A model generated the notes under the pieces. The model searched no databases, was not told the DNA's origin, and worked only from the letters and a program-made list of their open reading frames with translations. A stretch of 64,000 bases of DNA, taken from contig NZ_WHOB01000086.1 of NCBI RefSeq assembly GCF_013141775.1, forward strand, positions 1-64,000. Direction: 5' to 3'. This document shows, piece by piece, positions 27,200 to 35,567 of this stretch. The position numbers were made by a program, and so were the translations under genes. Within the stretch, counting starts at the first letter, position 1, and each line of letters begins with the position of its first letter. The DNA comes from Paenibacillus phytohabitans. GTDB lineage: Bacteria > Bacillota > Bacilli > Paenibacillales > Paenibacillaceae.

Positions 27200-27559
27200 A
27201 TGTTTACGATAGGACAAGTCGCCAAAAAAGTTGGAGTGGGCATAGGGGCAATCCGCTTTTATGAACGAAAAGGACTTCTGGATGCAGTAGCCCGCAATGA
27301 GCAGAACAACCGACTGTATACCGAGCAGGAAATTACCTGGCTGATCTTCCTTAGATGTCTGCGTGAAACGGGAATGAGTGTGGAGGAGATCAAGAAGTAT
27401 CATGACATGGTCAGAGCCGGTACGGCTACCTTACCGGAGCGGATTACGCTTATTCAGAATCAAAAGAAACAGCTCCTGGATGATATAGAAGCGAAGAAAA
27501 CACAGCTCATACATCTGGAGCATAAGCTGGAGCGGTATTATGCCGGGGAGAATTATTAA
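27200..27559 (+). CDS. MerR-family transcriptional regulator
   Basis: This 119-aa regulator starts MFTIGQVAKKVGVGIGAIRF, the winged-helix DNA-binding region, continues into YERKGLL, and ends in a long helix (about 75-113) for dimerisation. There are no Cys residues arranged for metal binding in the tail, so a small-molecule or redox-cue role like AdhR-type members is more likely than metal sensing. GGGAG precedes the ATG. It probably controls the divergent SDR gene and its own expression through the palindrome between them. Confidence 0.88.
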   Translation: MFTIGQVAKKVGVGIGAIRFYERKGLLDAVARNEQNNRLYTEQEITWLIFLRCLRETGMSVEEIKKYHDMVRAGTATLPERITLIQNQKKQLLDDIEAKKTQLIHLEHKLERYYAGENY

Positions 27560-27657
27560 TAGATAATATTCTGGCGAGGTTCTCTATGGATTCAAGATGT
27601 ATGTCATGGTCCCCGTCTATCATTATATGGTAGTATTTAGTAAATGGAGGGGCTTAT

Positions 27658-27927
27658 ATGAAATTAATGAAGAGATTGGGTTTGTGGTTACCGATTCTGT
27701 CTGTAGCGGTATGTATGATTAATCTGTCAGGACAAGATGATAAAAACCTGCTGCTTTTTTTGACAAGTCCTTTGCTGTTATGGCTTAACCCTCAGCTGAC
27801 AGATCTGCATTACACCATGGACAATGAACTTCTGTTCCAGTTTATACTATACGGCATTCACTTCTTCTTCTGGCTGGGGTTTGGATTATTGTTCGATTGG
27901 CTAATAGCTCGCAGAAGAGCAAAGTAG
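27658..27927 (+). CDS. small membrane protein (89 aa)
   Basis: ATGGAGGGGC upstream provides a good ribosome binding site. The protein has hydrophobic segments at about 8-22, 30-43 and 59-83 and ends in a basic tail (ARRRAK), giving two or three membrane spans with a cytoplasmic C-terminus. No family is recognised. Confidence 0.65.
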   Translation: MKLMKRLGLWLPILSVAVCMINLSGQDDKNLLLFLTSPLLLWLNPQLTDLHYTMDNELLFQFILYGIHFFFWLGFGLLFDWLIARRRAK

Positions 27928-28030
27928 AGTTCCGAAGGCAGGCCTCAGGGAGATGTTGACTTCACAGATATAAGTTACAGAATCATGATGAAATAATTAA
28001 AAATATATAACCAAAGGAGAGGAGGATAGA

Positions 28031-28234
28031 GTGGCAATGACTGAAGCAGAGGATAATAATCTTGAACTAGAGAAGCGGGTTGCTGCGCTGGAGAAACGGA
28101 TTGCTGTGATGGAGAACTATAACCCGCCCCCGCATTCCACCAAAAAGGTAGTCTGGATCATGCTTGCGGTAATACTCGGAATCTTCCTGTCAATGGCGGG
28201 TATCGGGATTATCCAGTTTGTCAGCAGCGGCTAG
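28031..28234 (+). CDS. small coiled-coil membrane-anchored protein (67 aa)
   Basis: The N-terminal half (LELEKRVAALEKRIAVMEN) is an ideal short leucine-zipper coiled coil. One transmembrane helix follows at about 44-63. AGGAGG at 28020-28025 serves GTG 28031, with ATG 28037 as an alternative. Small proteins of this architecture often oligomerise at the membrane; no function is assigned. Confidence 0.65.
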   Translation: MAMTEAEDNNLELEKRVAALEKRIAVMENYNPPPHSTKKVVWIMLAVILGIFLSMAGIGIIQFVSSG

Positions 28235-28399
28235 TCGTTATTCTTGTCATTAATCAGCAGAGAAGTGCAGACCAGCGTTACAATAAGCATGATGCCCATT
28301 GCGATCATTTGAAAGATATTATTATAGGCTTAGCCAGATTTAAGGTTGGTTTAAGCAAAGGTGAGTATATTGTATACATACCCCCTGATAGAAACCTTA

Positions 28400-28432
28400 G
28401 ACCCTGCCGGACGTTGGCGGGGTCACTTTTTT
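28400..28432 (+). terminator. Rho-independent terminator
   Basis: GACCCTGCC pairs with GGCGGGGTC, followed by ACTTTTTTAT. It lies 165 bases after the coiled-coil gene, in a stretch with no other plus-strand gene. Confidence 0.8.
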
Positions 28433-28493
28433 ATAGAATGTAAGGTTACGGACTGAGCTAGCTCTCTATATGCTGATTATTCTTCACGGAGGT

Positions 28494-28658
28494 TTAATCG
28501 TACTCCTTGGGTTCCTGCAGTAAGATGGAGAAGGTCTGCGTTTCGTGGTCCACTTCAATGGTCTCGATGCCGACAAAATCCGGAATTTCGGGATGTACTG
28601 CATCTACGCTGTAATCCGGATGGGTCAGCAATAATTGAATGACTTTTATGGCTTCCAT
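28494..28658 (-). CDS. small hypothetical protein (54 aa)
   Basis: The start at MEAIKVIQLLLTHPDYSVDA is chosen because GGGGAG precedes it; the longer frame has no site. The protein is acidic (ends LLQEPKEYD) with an alternating strand pattern, IETIEVDHETQTFSILL. No family is recognised. Confidence 0.55.
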   Translation of the reverse strand: MEAIKVIQLLLTHPDYSVDAVHPEIPDFVGIETIEVDHETQTFSILLQEPKEYD

Positions 28659-28745
28659 GTCGCTCCCCTTTACGGTTGAAATGTAACCATGCATAGAGGT
28701 ACATCTGTTGTTCTAATGTCTATGCCGGTATTATCCCCGTAGCGC

Positions 28746-29288
28746 TTAGCGAATATGTCTATGGATTAATTTTCTGTCTTCGTTTCTTTCCATTACGGCC
28801 ATTAATTGCCCCTGGAAAATCCGCCGCTGGATCTGGTCAATCCGCTGCAGAGCCAGCTCCACAGGCACCTGGAAGGTACTGGCAAGCTCAGCCACGGCAT
28901 CCTCACGCAGTTCAGGCAGTGTCCGTGCGGAAATCATGGAATAGGGCATGGCGGCATAGAGAATAAACCGTTCCGATTCATCCTCCTGCGCCTGCGTGAA
29001 CTGTTCAGGCATCAGAGTATGCTTGCCGGCATGGCGGAGCAGATGACAGAGCTCATGGAGGAACTCCAGCCGCTGCAGTTCGGGAGGCAGCCTGTTGTCG
29101 ATAAACATGCTGTACATTCCCGCGCTGGCCTCAATGCTCTTGCTACGGACATCCAGATAATGAATCCAGATATTCAGCCGCTCGGCTATGTATTCAATGG
29201 ATATGTCTGACGGCTGGCGGACACCGATGCGCTGATATAAATCCTCTGTCCATTTCTCCAACGCAGTCATCTGATAATAGGATTGCAT
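28746..29288 (-). CDS. ImmA/IrrE-type metallopeptidase
   Basis: This 180-aa protein has the zinc-protease motif HELCH (His78, Glu79, His82) in EFLHELCHLLRHAG. ImmA/IrrE peptidases cleave XRE-type repressors of mobile elements or control stress regulons. No XRE gene is adjacent here, so its target is elsewhere. GAGGTGA selects the ATG at 29288 over a TTG two codons upstream. GC content is core-like, so it may be a domesticated regulator. Confidence 0.8.
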   Translation of the reverse strand: MQSYYQMTALEKWTEDLYQRIGVRQPSDISIEYIAERLNIWIHYLDVRSKSIEASAGMYSMFIDNRLPPELQRLEFLHELCHLLRHAGKHTLMPEQFTQAQEDESERFILYAAMPYSMISARTLPELREDAVAELASTFQVPVELALQRIDQIQRRIFQGQLMAVMERNEDRKLIHRHIR

Positions 29289-29431
29289 AATCAATCACCT
29301 CAATATAAGATCGTATGTTCGTATTAATGGTCAAAAGAAAAGCCCAGAAGGGCTAAGCAATCAGCACACTCAACATTCAGCAGCTGAATGGATATGGAAC
29401 GGGTGTTCCTATGTATGTAAGCATAAAGCAA

Positions 29432-29608
29432 TCAGGCGCGAATATCAAGTGTTTTTCCCAAGGTGGGGTGTACGCCCTGACTCAGCATCTGGACCATATT
29501 CTGGGCATCCGTCTGTGCCTGATCTTTGGCAATACTCATTACCTGTAGTCCTGCAGCCTGCAATAATGAGGACTGGTTCATGACAACCGATAACGCAGCA
29601 ATATCCAT
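29432..29608 (-). CDS. yjfB: YjfB-family small protein (58 aa)
   Basis: The protein reads MDIAALSVVMNQSSLLQAAG and later GKTLDIRA. The MDIAALS start, the Gln-rich helix and the GxxxDIxA end match YjfB, a small Bacillus protein of the motility (SigD) regulon annotated as putative motility protein. GGAGGA on the minus strand is well placed. No other motility gene is in the window. Function remains unknown even in B. subtilis. Confidence 0.75.
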   Translation of the reverse strand: MDIAALSVVMNQSSLLQAAGLQVMSIAKDQAQTDAQNMVQMLSQGVHPTLGKTLDIRA

Positions 29609-29777
29609 TTGTGTTCCTCCTCAAAGTTTCTTTGAAGCAGCGCATCCACCTTTTATATCGACTCTTTGGGGCTTGGCCGTTAGGTAAATGGCATTTCTTT
29701 GCCGATTGGCCCATGCCACCGGTTAGATTTCCACATATTCTGTGCTGTATTCAATATTCAAGAGGAGGAATTAAATT

Positions 29778-29933
29778 ATGGGAGCAGAGTATGGTTGCGG
29801 TTGTGGAAATAACGTCGGTGGAGTTAATCAGGGTCCTCCGATTGTTCCGGTAGTAAGCCCTTGGACTTCGACTGGTGCGATTCTGGTTCTGTTCATTCTG
29901 CTGGTTATTATCACTAAAGCCTGTTTGTTCTAG
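29778..29933 (+). CDS. YjcZ-like small Gly/Cys-rich membrane protein (51 aa)
   Basis: AGAGGAGG lies just upstream. The product starts MGAEYGCGCGNNVGG and ends in a single hydrophobic helix (STGAILVLFILLVIITKACLF, given here in part). A Gly/Tyr/Cys head before one C-terminal transmembrane helix is the layout of YjcZ-type sporulation proteins of Bacillales. Assignment rests on architecture only. Confidence 0.65.
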   Translation: MGAEYGCGCGNNVGGVNQGPPIVPVVSPWTSTGAILVLFILLVIITKACLF

Positions 29934-29981
29934 AACCGCATTGAACAAGTGCTGCCCTGTCTGGCCTGTGGCCGGATGGGG

Positions 29982-30194
29982 CTATTTCTTTTTTTTGCGT
30001 GCCGCCGGACCGATCTGGCGTTTGATTCTGCCTGTATGCTCATCCGTTTCAATGATATACAACTCCTTGACTGTACCTGCAAGTGCAAACCATTCCTGTA
30101 AGGCTTCAGCCTCGGACATAGGGCCGTACAGCCTTTTCCCCCGATAACAGATATAGAACACTCCCGGCTCTCCGTCTATGGAATAATATCCCAC
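29982..30194 (-). CDS. hypothetical protein (70 aa)
   Basis: The reading frame gives MGYYSIDGEPGVFYICYRGK and ends in a Lys-rich tail (ARKKKK). The beta-rich front and helical middle suggest a small folded cytosolic protein. It would start with GTG behind a poor ribosome binding site, so expression is uncertain. No family is recognised. Confidence 0.45.
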   Translation of the reverse strand: MGYYSIDGEPGVFYICYRGKRLYGPMSEAEALQEWFALAGTVKELYIIETDEHTGRIKRQIGPAARKKKK

Positions 30195-30293
30195 CCTATT
30201 TTACGCTTTATCCGGGTGAAATTGCATAAAGAACTGTCGTTCGCATAACAGGCATGCAAATGTCCTTATATGACGGAGAGGAGAGCGGCTAAT

Positions 30294-30347
30294 ATGAGAT
30301 CTGTTTCTTATCAGCAATTATTTGCGATAGCGGTAGCGCGGGAGTAG
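30294..30347 (+). CDS. possible 17-aa microprotein
   Basis: ATG 30294 follows GGAGAGGAGAGC with ideal spacing and encodes MRSVSYQQLFAIAVARE before TAG. No known peptide is recognised, and the short length makes the call tentative. Confidence 0.3.
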   Translation: MRSVSYQQLFAIAVARE

Positions 30348-30360
30348 TCAGTCATTCTGC

Positions 30361-30801
30361 CTATTTGAACATGAACTCTACGCGGGTACCGTCTGCGAAG
30401 TCCTCCAGCTGATTGCCTACCCAGCTTCCTGCCCCGCGGTTATCACTTGGGGTTATGTATTCAATATCGGCTCCGGCTCCGCCTTCCGCACACATCGCCA
30501 TCGGCCATTCATCGCGGTCATAACCTTTTTTGGTGGGTACGCCTTTCAGGGATTCCTTACGGTTCTCTTCGGCTTCATTCCGGTCAATCGTGCAGATGGG
30601 GGACTCCCCGTTCTCAATCGCTTCCTGAATATGTCTGGCGGTCTCCGGATAACGGTCAGACGGGAATTCCAGCCGGACAACCTCCGAATTGTCAGAAGAC
30701 GGCGTTTGGGACGGAATCTGACCATTCTCCCCGAAGTAGTAAGCAGCCAGGCTGAGCAGAACAACAATAATGAGACTGGTGATGAATTTTTTGGCTTTCA
30801 T
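30361..30801 (-). CDS. nucB: secreted sporulation-type deoxyribonuclease NucB
   Basis: This 146-aa protein has an N-terminal signal/anchor helix (about 6-22). The nuclease domain has CTIDRNEAEENRKESLKG and GYDRDEWPMAMC (about 93-104), and then SDNRGAGSWVGNQL. These blocks are those of B. subtilis NucB, a secreted endonuclease involved in mother-cell DNA degradation and biofilm dispersal. AAGGAG on the minus strand sets the start. Length fits the family. Confidence 0.9.
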   Translation of the reverse strand: MKAKKFITSLIIVVLLSLAAYYFGENGQIPSQTPSSDNSEVVRLEFPSDRYPETARHIQEAIENGESPICTIDRNEAEENRKESLKGVPTKKGYDRDEWPMAMCAEGGAGADIEYITPSDNRGAGSWVGNQLEDFADGTRVEFMFK

Positions 30802-31017
30802 ATCTGCTCCTTAAAAGTTTTGTTAGCATAGCTTCCAAGTGATAAGTTCCGGCAAAACTCGCTTCGGAAGCATACGCTTAAGTATTGTGGGCGCAGGAAG
30901 CCTGCGCTCACAATAGTATAGCGTATGACTGCGGAGTTGGAACAGACGTAATTCTTGTCTATCCGCCGTTCTGATGTTACATAATTCGCCATAAAATGTA
31001 CAAACCGATGGAAAAGG

Positions 31018-32505
31018 ATGGTGGAAGAAGTGGAACAGCGTGTACTCAGAGATCTGCTGGATTCCGCATCAAGGCTGGTAGGCGATGTACAATGGCAGGC
31101 AGCCTTCCGGAGTGTGCTGATGAGTCCTGCGGATGAGGAGCTGGCCCTACCTGCGCGTAAATTGCTGAACACCTTATACTGGCTGCAGGGGCAAGGCGTG
31201 ATCAGCGGACAGCATGATTATCTGGAGAGCCCGGATGAATTCAGCGTGAAGCTGAAGAATACCGGCGGGAGCTATGCGGGACTTCACGGCTATGAAATGG
31301 GACCCATCAGTAACCAGACGGAGCAGCAAATCAGCAGCCAGCGGCAGGGCGTCACGGACAGTGCGGTCCGCTGGCATCAGGCCGGGGGAATCGTGACGAT
31401 GAGCTATCATGCCAATCTGCCGGGGACTGCTCCGGCCTGGGCGAATGTCTCGATGAGTCTCAGCGAAGCTGATTTCAGCAAATATATTACTCCGGGAACC
31501 GTCCAATACACAGCAATGATTACCGAACTGGACAAAGTAGCCGTGTATCTCAAAAAGCTGAATGATGCCGGTGTACCTGTGCTCTGGAGACCTTACCATG
31601 AGATGAACGGCGGCTGGTTCTGGTGGGGGCAGAAGTCTTCCTTCAGCACTCTCTGGGAGATTATGTTCGAGCGGTATGCCGTATATCACAAGCTGCATAA
31701 TCTGCTGTGGGTGTGGAGTCCGAATGCGAAGAATCAGTGGTGTGATGAACCTGCGAAATATTACCCGGGCAGCGGAAGAGTGGATGTGCTGGCCCTGGAT
31801 ATCTATGAAGCGGACTTCAAGGGGAGCCATCATGACAGTCTCTGGGATCTGGGGCGCGGCAAGCTGATCGCCATTGGCGAGAATGGGGAGCTTCCTCCGG
31901 CAGCCCTGCTGGCTGGTTCCCAGAACAAATGGAGCTATCAGATGACCTGGGGCAAGCTGCTGTATGAGAAGAACAGTGATGAAGTGATCAAAGCTTTTAT
32001 GAAGGATAATTTCGTGTTCACCAGAGATGAATATGCAGCGAAGGCGGCAGAAATGGATCCATCACCGGGCGGCATTCCTAAGCCGGGCTTGTATGGCCAG
32101 TACTACAATAACATTACGCTCAACGGTAAGCCCGCCCTCACCCGGACGGATGCCAACATCAACTTCATCTGGAGACAGGCAGCCCCTGATCCGGCTATTG
32201 GTGCAGATATGTTCTCGGTACGATGGAGCGGCAGGCTAAGTGCGGTGTACAGTGAGACTTACAGCATCTATACTTCTTCGGATGATGGCATCCGGGTATG
32301 GATTGACGGCAAGCTGATTATTGACAGCTGGATGAAGCAGAGCGGGCAGGAACGGCAAGGCAGTGTGAAGCTGATTGCGGGTAAGCTGCATGAGCTGAAG
32401 GTGGAGTATTACGAGAACCAGGGGGATGCGCGGGCCGTGCTGATGTGGGAGAGCCCCAGCCAGGTCAAAGGCGTAATTCCGGCAGGGGCTTTGTATCTTC
32501 CTTGA
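31018..32505 (+). CDS. GH26 beta-mannanase-like protein with C-terminal PA14 domain
   Basis: This 495-aa protein has a GH26 TIM barrel with acid/base Glu195 in RPYHEMNGGWFWWG and nucleophile Glu288 in AIGENGELP. From about residue 355 a PA14 domain follows (GLYGQYYNN, SSDDGIRVWIDGKLI), typical of carbohydrate binding. No signal peptide is visible: the N-terminus is polar and helical (VEEVEQRVLRDLLDSASRLV), odd for a mannanase. The start is uncertain because the ribosome binding site abuts ATG 31018; GTG 31021 and GTG 31030 are alternatives. No upstream in-frame extension provides a leader. Confidence 0.85.
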   Translation: MVEEVEQRVLRDLLDSASRLVGDVQWQAAFRSVLMSPADEELALPARKLLNTLYWLQGQGVISGQHDYLESPDEFSVKLKNTGGSYAGLHGYEMGPISNQTEQQISSQRQGVTDSAVRWHQAGGIVTMSYHANLPGTAPAWANVSMSLSEADFSKYITPGTVQYTAMITELDKVAVYLKKLNDAGVPVLWRPYHEMNGGWFWWGQKSSFSTLWEIMFERYAVYHKLHNLLWVWSPNAKNQWCDEPAKYYPGSGRVDVLALDIYEADFKGSHHDSLWDLGRGKLIAIGENGELPPAALLAGSQNKWSYQMTWGKLLYEKNSDEVIKAFMKDNFVFTRDEYAAKAAEMDPSPGGIPKPGLYGQYYNNITLNGKPALTRTDANINFIWRQAAPDPAIGADMFSVRWSGRLSAVYSETYSIYTSSDDGIRVWIDGKLIIDSWMKQSGQERQGSVKLIAGKLHELKVEYYENQGDARAVLMWESPSQVKGVIPAGALYLP

Positions 32506-32522
32506 CAGGGGAAGGTCTTAGG

Positions 32523-33020
32523 TCAGATTTGTTCGCGGTAGCTGATGTTGTTGGCGACTTTTTCGTTGCGGACCGCTTGGCGCAGCACGTCTTTTACAGC
32601 CTGAACCTTGCGGATTTTGCGGAAAGGAAGCTGCGGCGACGAGGCGTCATCCGAGAGGATCGTAAGCGTTCCAATGCCTAATATACGGTCGGGAATCGAC
32701 TGCGTGACGGAAAAATCATTGACCCGCAGCAGCTCGATTTCTTCGACATCTTTGCCGATCAGTCCGCTCTTCACCATAATCCGCTGGGTAGTAATCGTGT
32801 ATCTGGTGGTATTGAGTCCAATAAGCCCCTTGAGCCGGTCGGATATGCCCGCAGGCTTACCCTGCCACAGCTCGGTTTCTGTGCTTGTTCCGGAGACCCG
32901 GTCTGCCGCCGGACGGCGTGCTGCTGCCGGAGCGTTATTATCCTCTGTACCTGCTCCGCATTCTCCGCAGAATTTGGCACCTTGCTTATATTCCGCACCA
33001 CAGGCTGTGCAATAAGGCAT
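32523..33020 (-). CDS. zinc-ribbon plus PH-domain protein
   Basis: This 165-aa protein begins with MPYCTACGAEYKQGAKFCGE, a CxxC...CxxC zinc ribbon, followed by an Ala/Pro/Arg linker and a bacterial PH-like domain (about 65-140; TRYTITTQRIMVKSGLIGKD, IELLRVNDFSV, IGTLTILSDD). The start is set by GAGAGGAAG before ATG 33018-33020; upstream frame sequence is non-coding. The family is thought to act at the membrane or in protein interaction; the role is unknown. Confidence 0.8.
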   Translation of the reverse strand: MPYCTACGAEYKQGAKFCGECGAGTEDNNAPAAARRPAADRVSGTSTETELWQGKPAGISDRLKGLIGLNTTRYTITTQRIMVKSGLIGKDVEEIELLRVNDFSVTQSIPDRILGIGTLTILSDDASSPQLPFRKIRKVQAVKDVLRQAVRNEKVANNISYREQI

Positions 33021-33169
33021 AAGATATCTTCCTCTCGTATAACGGATAATTTGATTATAGTATAACAAGAATTCCCAGTCACTACCGGGTTCTTTCTTGT
33101 GTTTCTTTCTGTGAATACGCTTTATCTCAGAAAAATGTTTCATCCCGGCCGATTTTACATTAATTTCAT

Positions 33170-33198
33170 TTGCACTTAACAAAATTCGATATTATTCT
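33170..33198 (+). promoter_or_regulatory. Promoter of the 33220 lipoprotein gene
   Basis: TTGCAC (33170-33175) and TATTCT (33193-33198) are 17 bases apart. Confidence 0.6.
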
Positions 33199-33219
33199 GT
33201 TAAGTGGAGGGATATAAAT

Positions 33220-33840
33220 ATGAGACGATTTTTATTTGCAGGATTACTTATGATCGTTGTAGTCCTAAGTGCCTGCAGCAATGACAGCGCAGAACCTGCT
33301 TCGCAGGAAGTAGTGCAGGATACAGTTCAGAGCTTCTACAATGAAATGTCAAAATTCGATGAAATGGGTAAATCCTCGCTGGAAAATTTCAACACCACCT
33401 TAACTTCTTATTCAACCGGAGATGCGACCGACAAGGAGCTGCAAAAGGCCGTGGACGAGTTCCAGGATACCGCCTCCGATATCGCCAATCAGGTGAGTGA
33501 CGTGAAGATTTCCAAGAGCCTGCCGGACACGATCCAGACGCTGCTCAGAGATTCAATTATTGCTTTTAAAAGTGCCTATTCCATTAAAGAGCAGGCCTCC
33601 AAAAGCGCGGTTTCTCCCGATGTAACTGCCGAGGAATTCAATGCGATGAACCAGCAGGCGGATGTAGCGATGCTGTACGGCATCTCCAAGCTGAATGAAG
33701 CCAGAGCGGCAGCAGGATTGATTGATCCGGAAGAGAGCACAGAAGGTCTAATTGTGGACCCGTCAGAGGCGGACGCGGCTGCGAAGACGGATACGGGAGC
33801 TGCAACGACAGAGAGCACGGCAGGAAACACGGCCAATTAA
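33220..33840 (+). CDS. hypothetical lipoprotein (206 aa)
   Basis: The signal peptide ends in lipobox VLSAC (Cys at residue 19). The mature part is largely helical (about 30-165) with a repeated heptad-like pattern, and the last 35 residues are Ala/Thr/Glu-rich and probably disordered. GGAGG precedes the ATG. It should be a surface-attached helical-bundle protein; no family is recognised. Confidence 0.7.
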   Translation: MRRFLFAGLLMIVVVLSACSNDSAEPASQEVVQDTVQSFYNEMSKFDEMGKSSLENFNTTLTSYSTGDATDKELQKAVDEFQDTASDIANQVSDVKISKSLPDTIQTLLRDSIIAFKSAYSIKEQASKSAVSPDVTAEEFNAMNQQADVAMLYGISKLNEARAAAGLIDPEESTEGLIVDPSEADAAAKTDTGAATTESTAGNTAN

Positions 33841-33893
33841 AAAGTATTCATCCCCGTTTAGTGCCTGAGTAATTTCCAGAATGAATTCAAGCT

Positions 33894-33917
33894 AGCCCCA
33901 CTGCTGTGGGGTTATTT
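33894..33917 (+). terminator. Terminator after the lipoprotein gene
   Basis: CCCCAC, TGCT and GTGGGG are followed by TTATTTT. Confidence 0.75.
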
Positions 33918-33979
33918 TGCTGTGCTGGCGGGGTCCGGTATCGTTCCTTCCAGGTCTGGGTGCTTACATATATTTCTGC

Positions 33980-34024
33980 TTGCTTAAAAAGCCGGATCAC
34001 GGATATAATACAAACATACGTTCG
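33980..34024 (+). promoter_or_regulatory. Promoter with LexA (SOS) box
   Basis: TTGCTT (33980-33985) and TATAAT (34004-34009) are 18 bases apart. CAAACATACGTTCG at 34011-34024 matches the Gram-positive LexA consensus CGAAC-N4-GTTCG with one mismatch and covers the start-site region, a good place for repression. Confidence 0.75.
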
Positions 34025-34084
34025 GTACATGGGCGGACAATGTATTGCGGTATTGTATACAGACCATAGATTGGGGGAGCGGCA

Positions 34085-34420
34085 ATGGGCAAAAAGCTGG
34101 AGGGTAATAACCTGTGGGACAGCAACCGGACAGTACTGCCGGAGCAGATGCGCGTAATCAGTAGAGGTGAACGGGAGACGTGGCAAAGCGTCAAGCCGGT
34201 TCCGGATGAGCACAAGCTGGAGGAGATTGAGCATACGCTGGCTTTGTCGCTGCGGAGTCATGTACGGGTAACGGTAGTGTTGTTTGACCCTCTTGAGCAC
34301 AAGCTGCTTAGCGGATTTGTAACTTCCATTCACACCCACTCGCGCGAAATCAAGCTGCAGTGGGCGGAGGAATGGAAGTGGCTGAACGTGGATGATATTG
34401 TGGACGCCTATATCGTCTGA
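34085..34420 (+). CDS. YolD-like family protein
   Basis: This 111-aa protein starts MGKKLEGNNLWDSNRTVLPE, the conserved opening of YolD-like proteins, and has the family's beta-strand core (VTVVLFDPLEHKLLSGFVTS, WLNVDDIVDAYI). YolD proteins usually accompany UvrX/YqjW-type Y-family DNA polymerases in SOS-induced units; here the polymerase gene is not next to it. The LexA box upstream supports DNA-damage induction. GGGGGAG lies at good distance. A 9-bp tandem repeat (GGAGCGGAC, three units) follows at about 34441-34465. Confidence 0.85.
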   Translation: MGKKLEGNNLWDSNRTVLPEQMRVISRGERETWQSVKPVPDEHKLEEIEHTLALSLRSHVRVTVVLFDPLEHKLLSGFVTSIHTHSREIKLQWAEEWKWLNVDDIVDAYIV

Positions 34421-34465
34421 GGGTGCAGGCGAAGCTGGCCGGAGCGGACGGAGCGGACGGAGCGG

Positions 34466-34627
34466 TTAATTTCTCCCGGCGGTTTCCGTCTTTTCATAAG
34501 CAATCAGCGTAACTCCGGGATTCCCGGTCATCCGGGCGATGGCCGACTCGGCCTCGCGGATCACTTCAACAACATCCTCCTGATCGCTAAGCGCGGCCAC
34601 CTTATAGCTGTCACTGTGAATATCCAT
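34466..34627 (-). CDS. small hypothetical protein (53 aa)
   Basis: On the minus strand AAAGGTGG precedes ATG 34625-34627. The product begins MDIHSDSYKVAALSDQEDVV and has an amphipathic acidic helix and a short strand (GVTLIAYEK). Composition resembles core genes. Small proteins of this size next to yolD are not known to me. Confidence 0.55.
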   Translation of the reverse strand: MDIHSDSYKVAALSDQEDVVEVIREAESAIARMTGNPGVTLIAYEKTETAGRN

Positions 34628-34747
34628 GTTTGTCCACCTTTCCATGCGGGATTAAGGATTAACGGTACTCCATGTTAGTGTGGCCTGTGGTGCAGCAATT
34701 CATCCTTGTTGGCGCCTGTTTACGTTAAGCTGGATCAAGCCTCATTA

Positions 34748-34776
34748 AAGCCCTCAGGATTGCCTGGGGGCTTATT
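34748..34776 (+). terminator. Rho-independent terminator
   Basis: AAGCCCTCAGG pairs with CCTGGGGGCTT (one wobble), followed by ATT. A TGTACATGCAACATTGTACA block resembling the TTGTA repeats follows near 34829. Confidence 0.7.
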
Positions 34777-34880
34777 ACGTGTATGCTTCAGGGAGCCTGG
34801 CAAACTTGGGCGGATGCAGGGGTGAAAGTGTACATGCAACATTGTACAAGGGGGCATTTACTATACCAGGGGGTGAGTAT

Positions 34881-35567
34881 ATGCTGACTTTGGATCAAGT
34901 GAAGAGTAAATCGGCAGGGTGGCTGGGCAATCTGCATCCGGTGCTGCTGGCGGGTGCTACAGAGCTCATCCGGCGGAGTTATGCCAGAGGGATTCCGATC
35001 CTCATTACCCAGGGAATGCGCACCATTGCCGAACAGAATGCGCTATACGCGCAGGGAAGAACCAAGAAAGGCGCTATTGTAACCAATGCCAAGGGCGGCA
35101 GCAGCTATCACAATTACGGCCTGGCGATTGATTTCGCACTGCTGCTGCCGGATGGCAAAAGCGTATCCTGGGATATGAAGCGTGACGGAGACGGGGATAA
35201 GTTAGCGGACTGGCAGGAGGTTGCACAGGAGGCGAAGAAGCTCGGTTTAGAGTGGGGCGGGGACTGGAGTTCCTTCAAGGACTACTCTCATCTGCAGATG
35301 ACCTTCGGACTAACCACTGCTGAGCTCCGGGCCGGTAAGCACCCCACCGTTCAGCAGGTGAAGGACGCATTAAGCCGGATTAACGGAGGTGACCCAGAGG
35401 TGAATACCGACATTAAAGTAAATATCACATTGAACGGACAGAAGCTCACGACCGGCGTGCTGGACAGCGTCACCACGTACGCTCCGGTACGCACCATTGC
35501 CGAAGCGCTTGGAGCCAAAGTGACCTATGATGCGCTCAGCAAGACCGTGAACATCATAAAGGAATAA
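34881..35567 (+). CDS. M15-family peptidoglycan peptidase with stalk-like C-terminal domain
   Basis: This 228-aa protein has the VanY/CwlK zinc peptidase core: SSYHNYGLAIDF (His77, Asp84) and DYSHLQM (His137), the usual L-Ala-D-Glu or D-Ala-D-Ala hydrolase ligands. Residues about 180-228 (APVRTIAEALGAKVTYDA) are a copper-amine-oxidase-N-like/stalk repeat found in Paenibacillus surface proteins. No signal peptide is present, as in phage endolysins, so release may depend on lysis or a holin elsewhere. GGGGTGAG selects ATG 34881 over a longer frame. Confidence 0.85.
   Translation: MLTLDQVKSKSAGWLGNLHPVLLAGATELIRRSYARGIPILITQGMRTIAEQNALYAQGRTKKGAIVTNAKGGSSYHNYGLAIDFALLLPDGKSVSWDMKRDGDGDKLADWQEVAQEAKKLGLEWGGDWSSFKDYSHLQMTFGLTTAELRAGKHPTVQQVKDALSRINGGDPEVNTDIKVNITLNGQKLTTGVLDSVTTYAPVRTIAEALGAKVTYDALSKTVNIIKE

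Noticed and set aside
28231..28308. 25-aa hydrophobic minus-strand peptide, toxin-like
   Set aside because: There is no ribosome binding site and no antisense RNA signature, so a type I toxin call is not justified.
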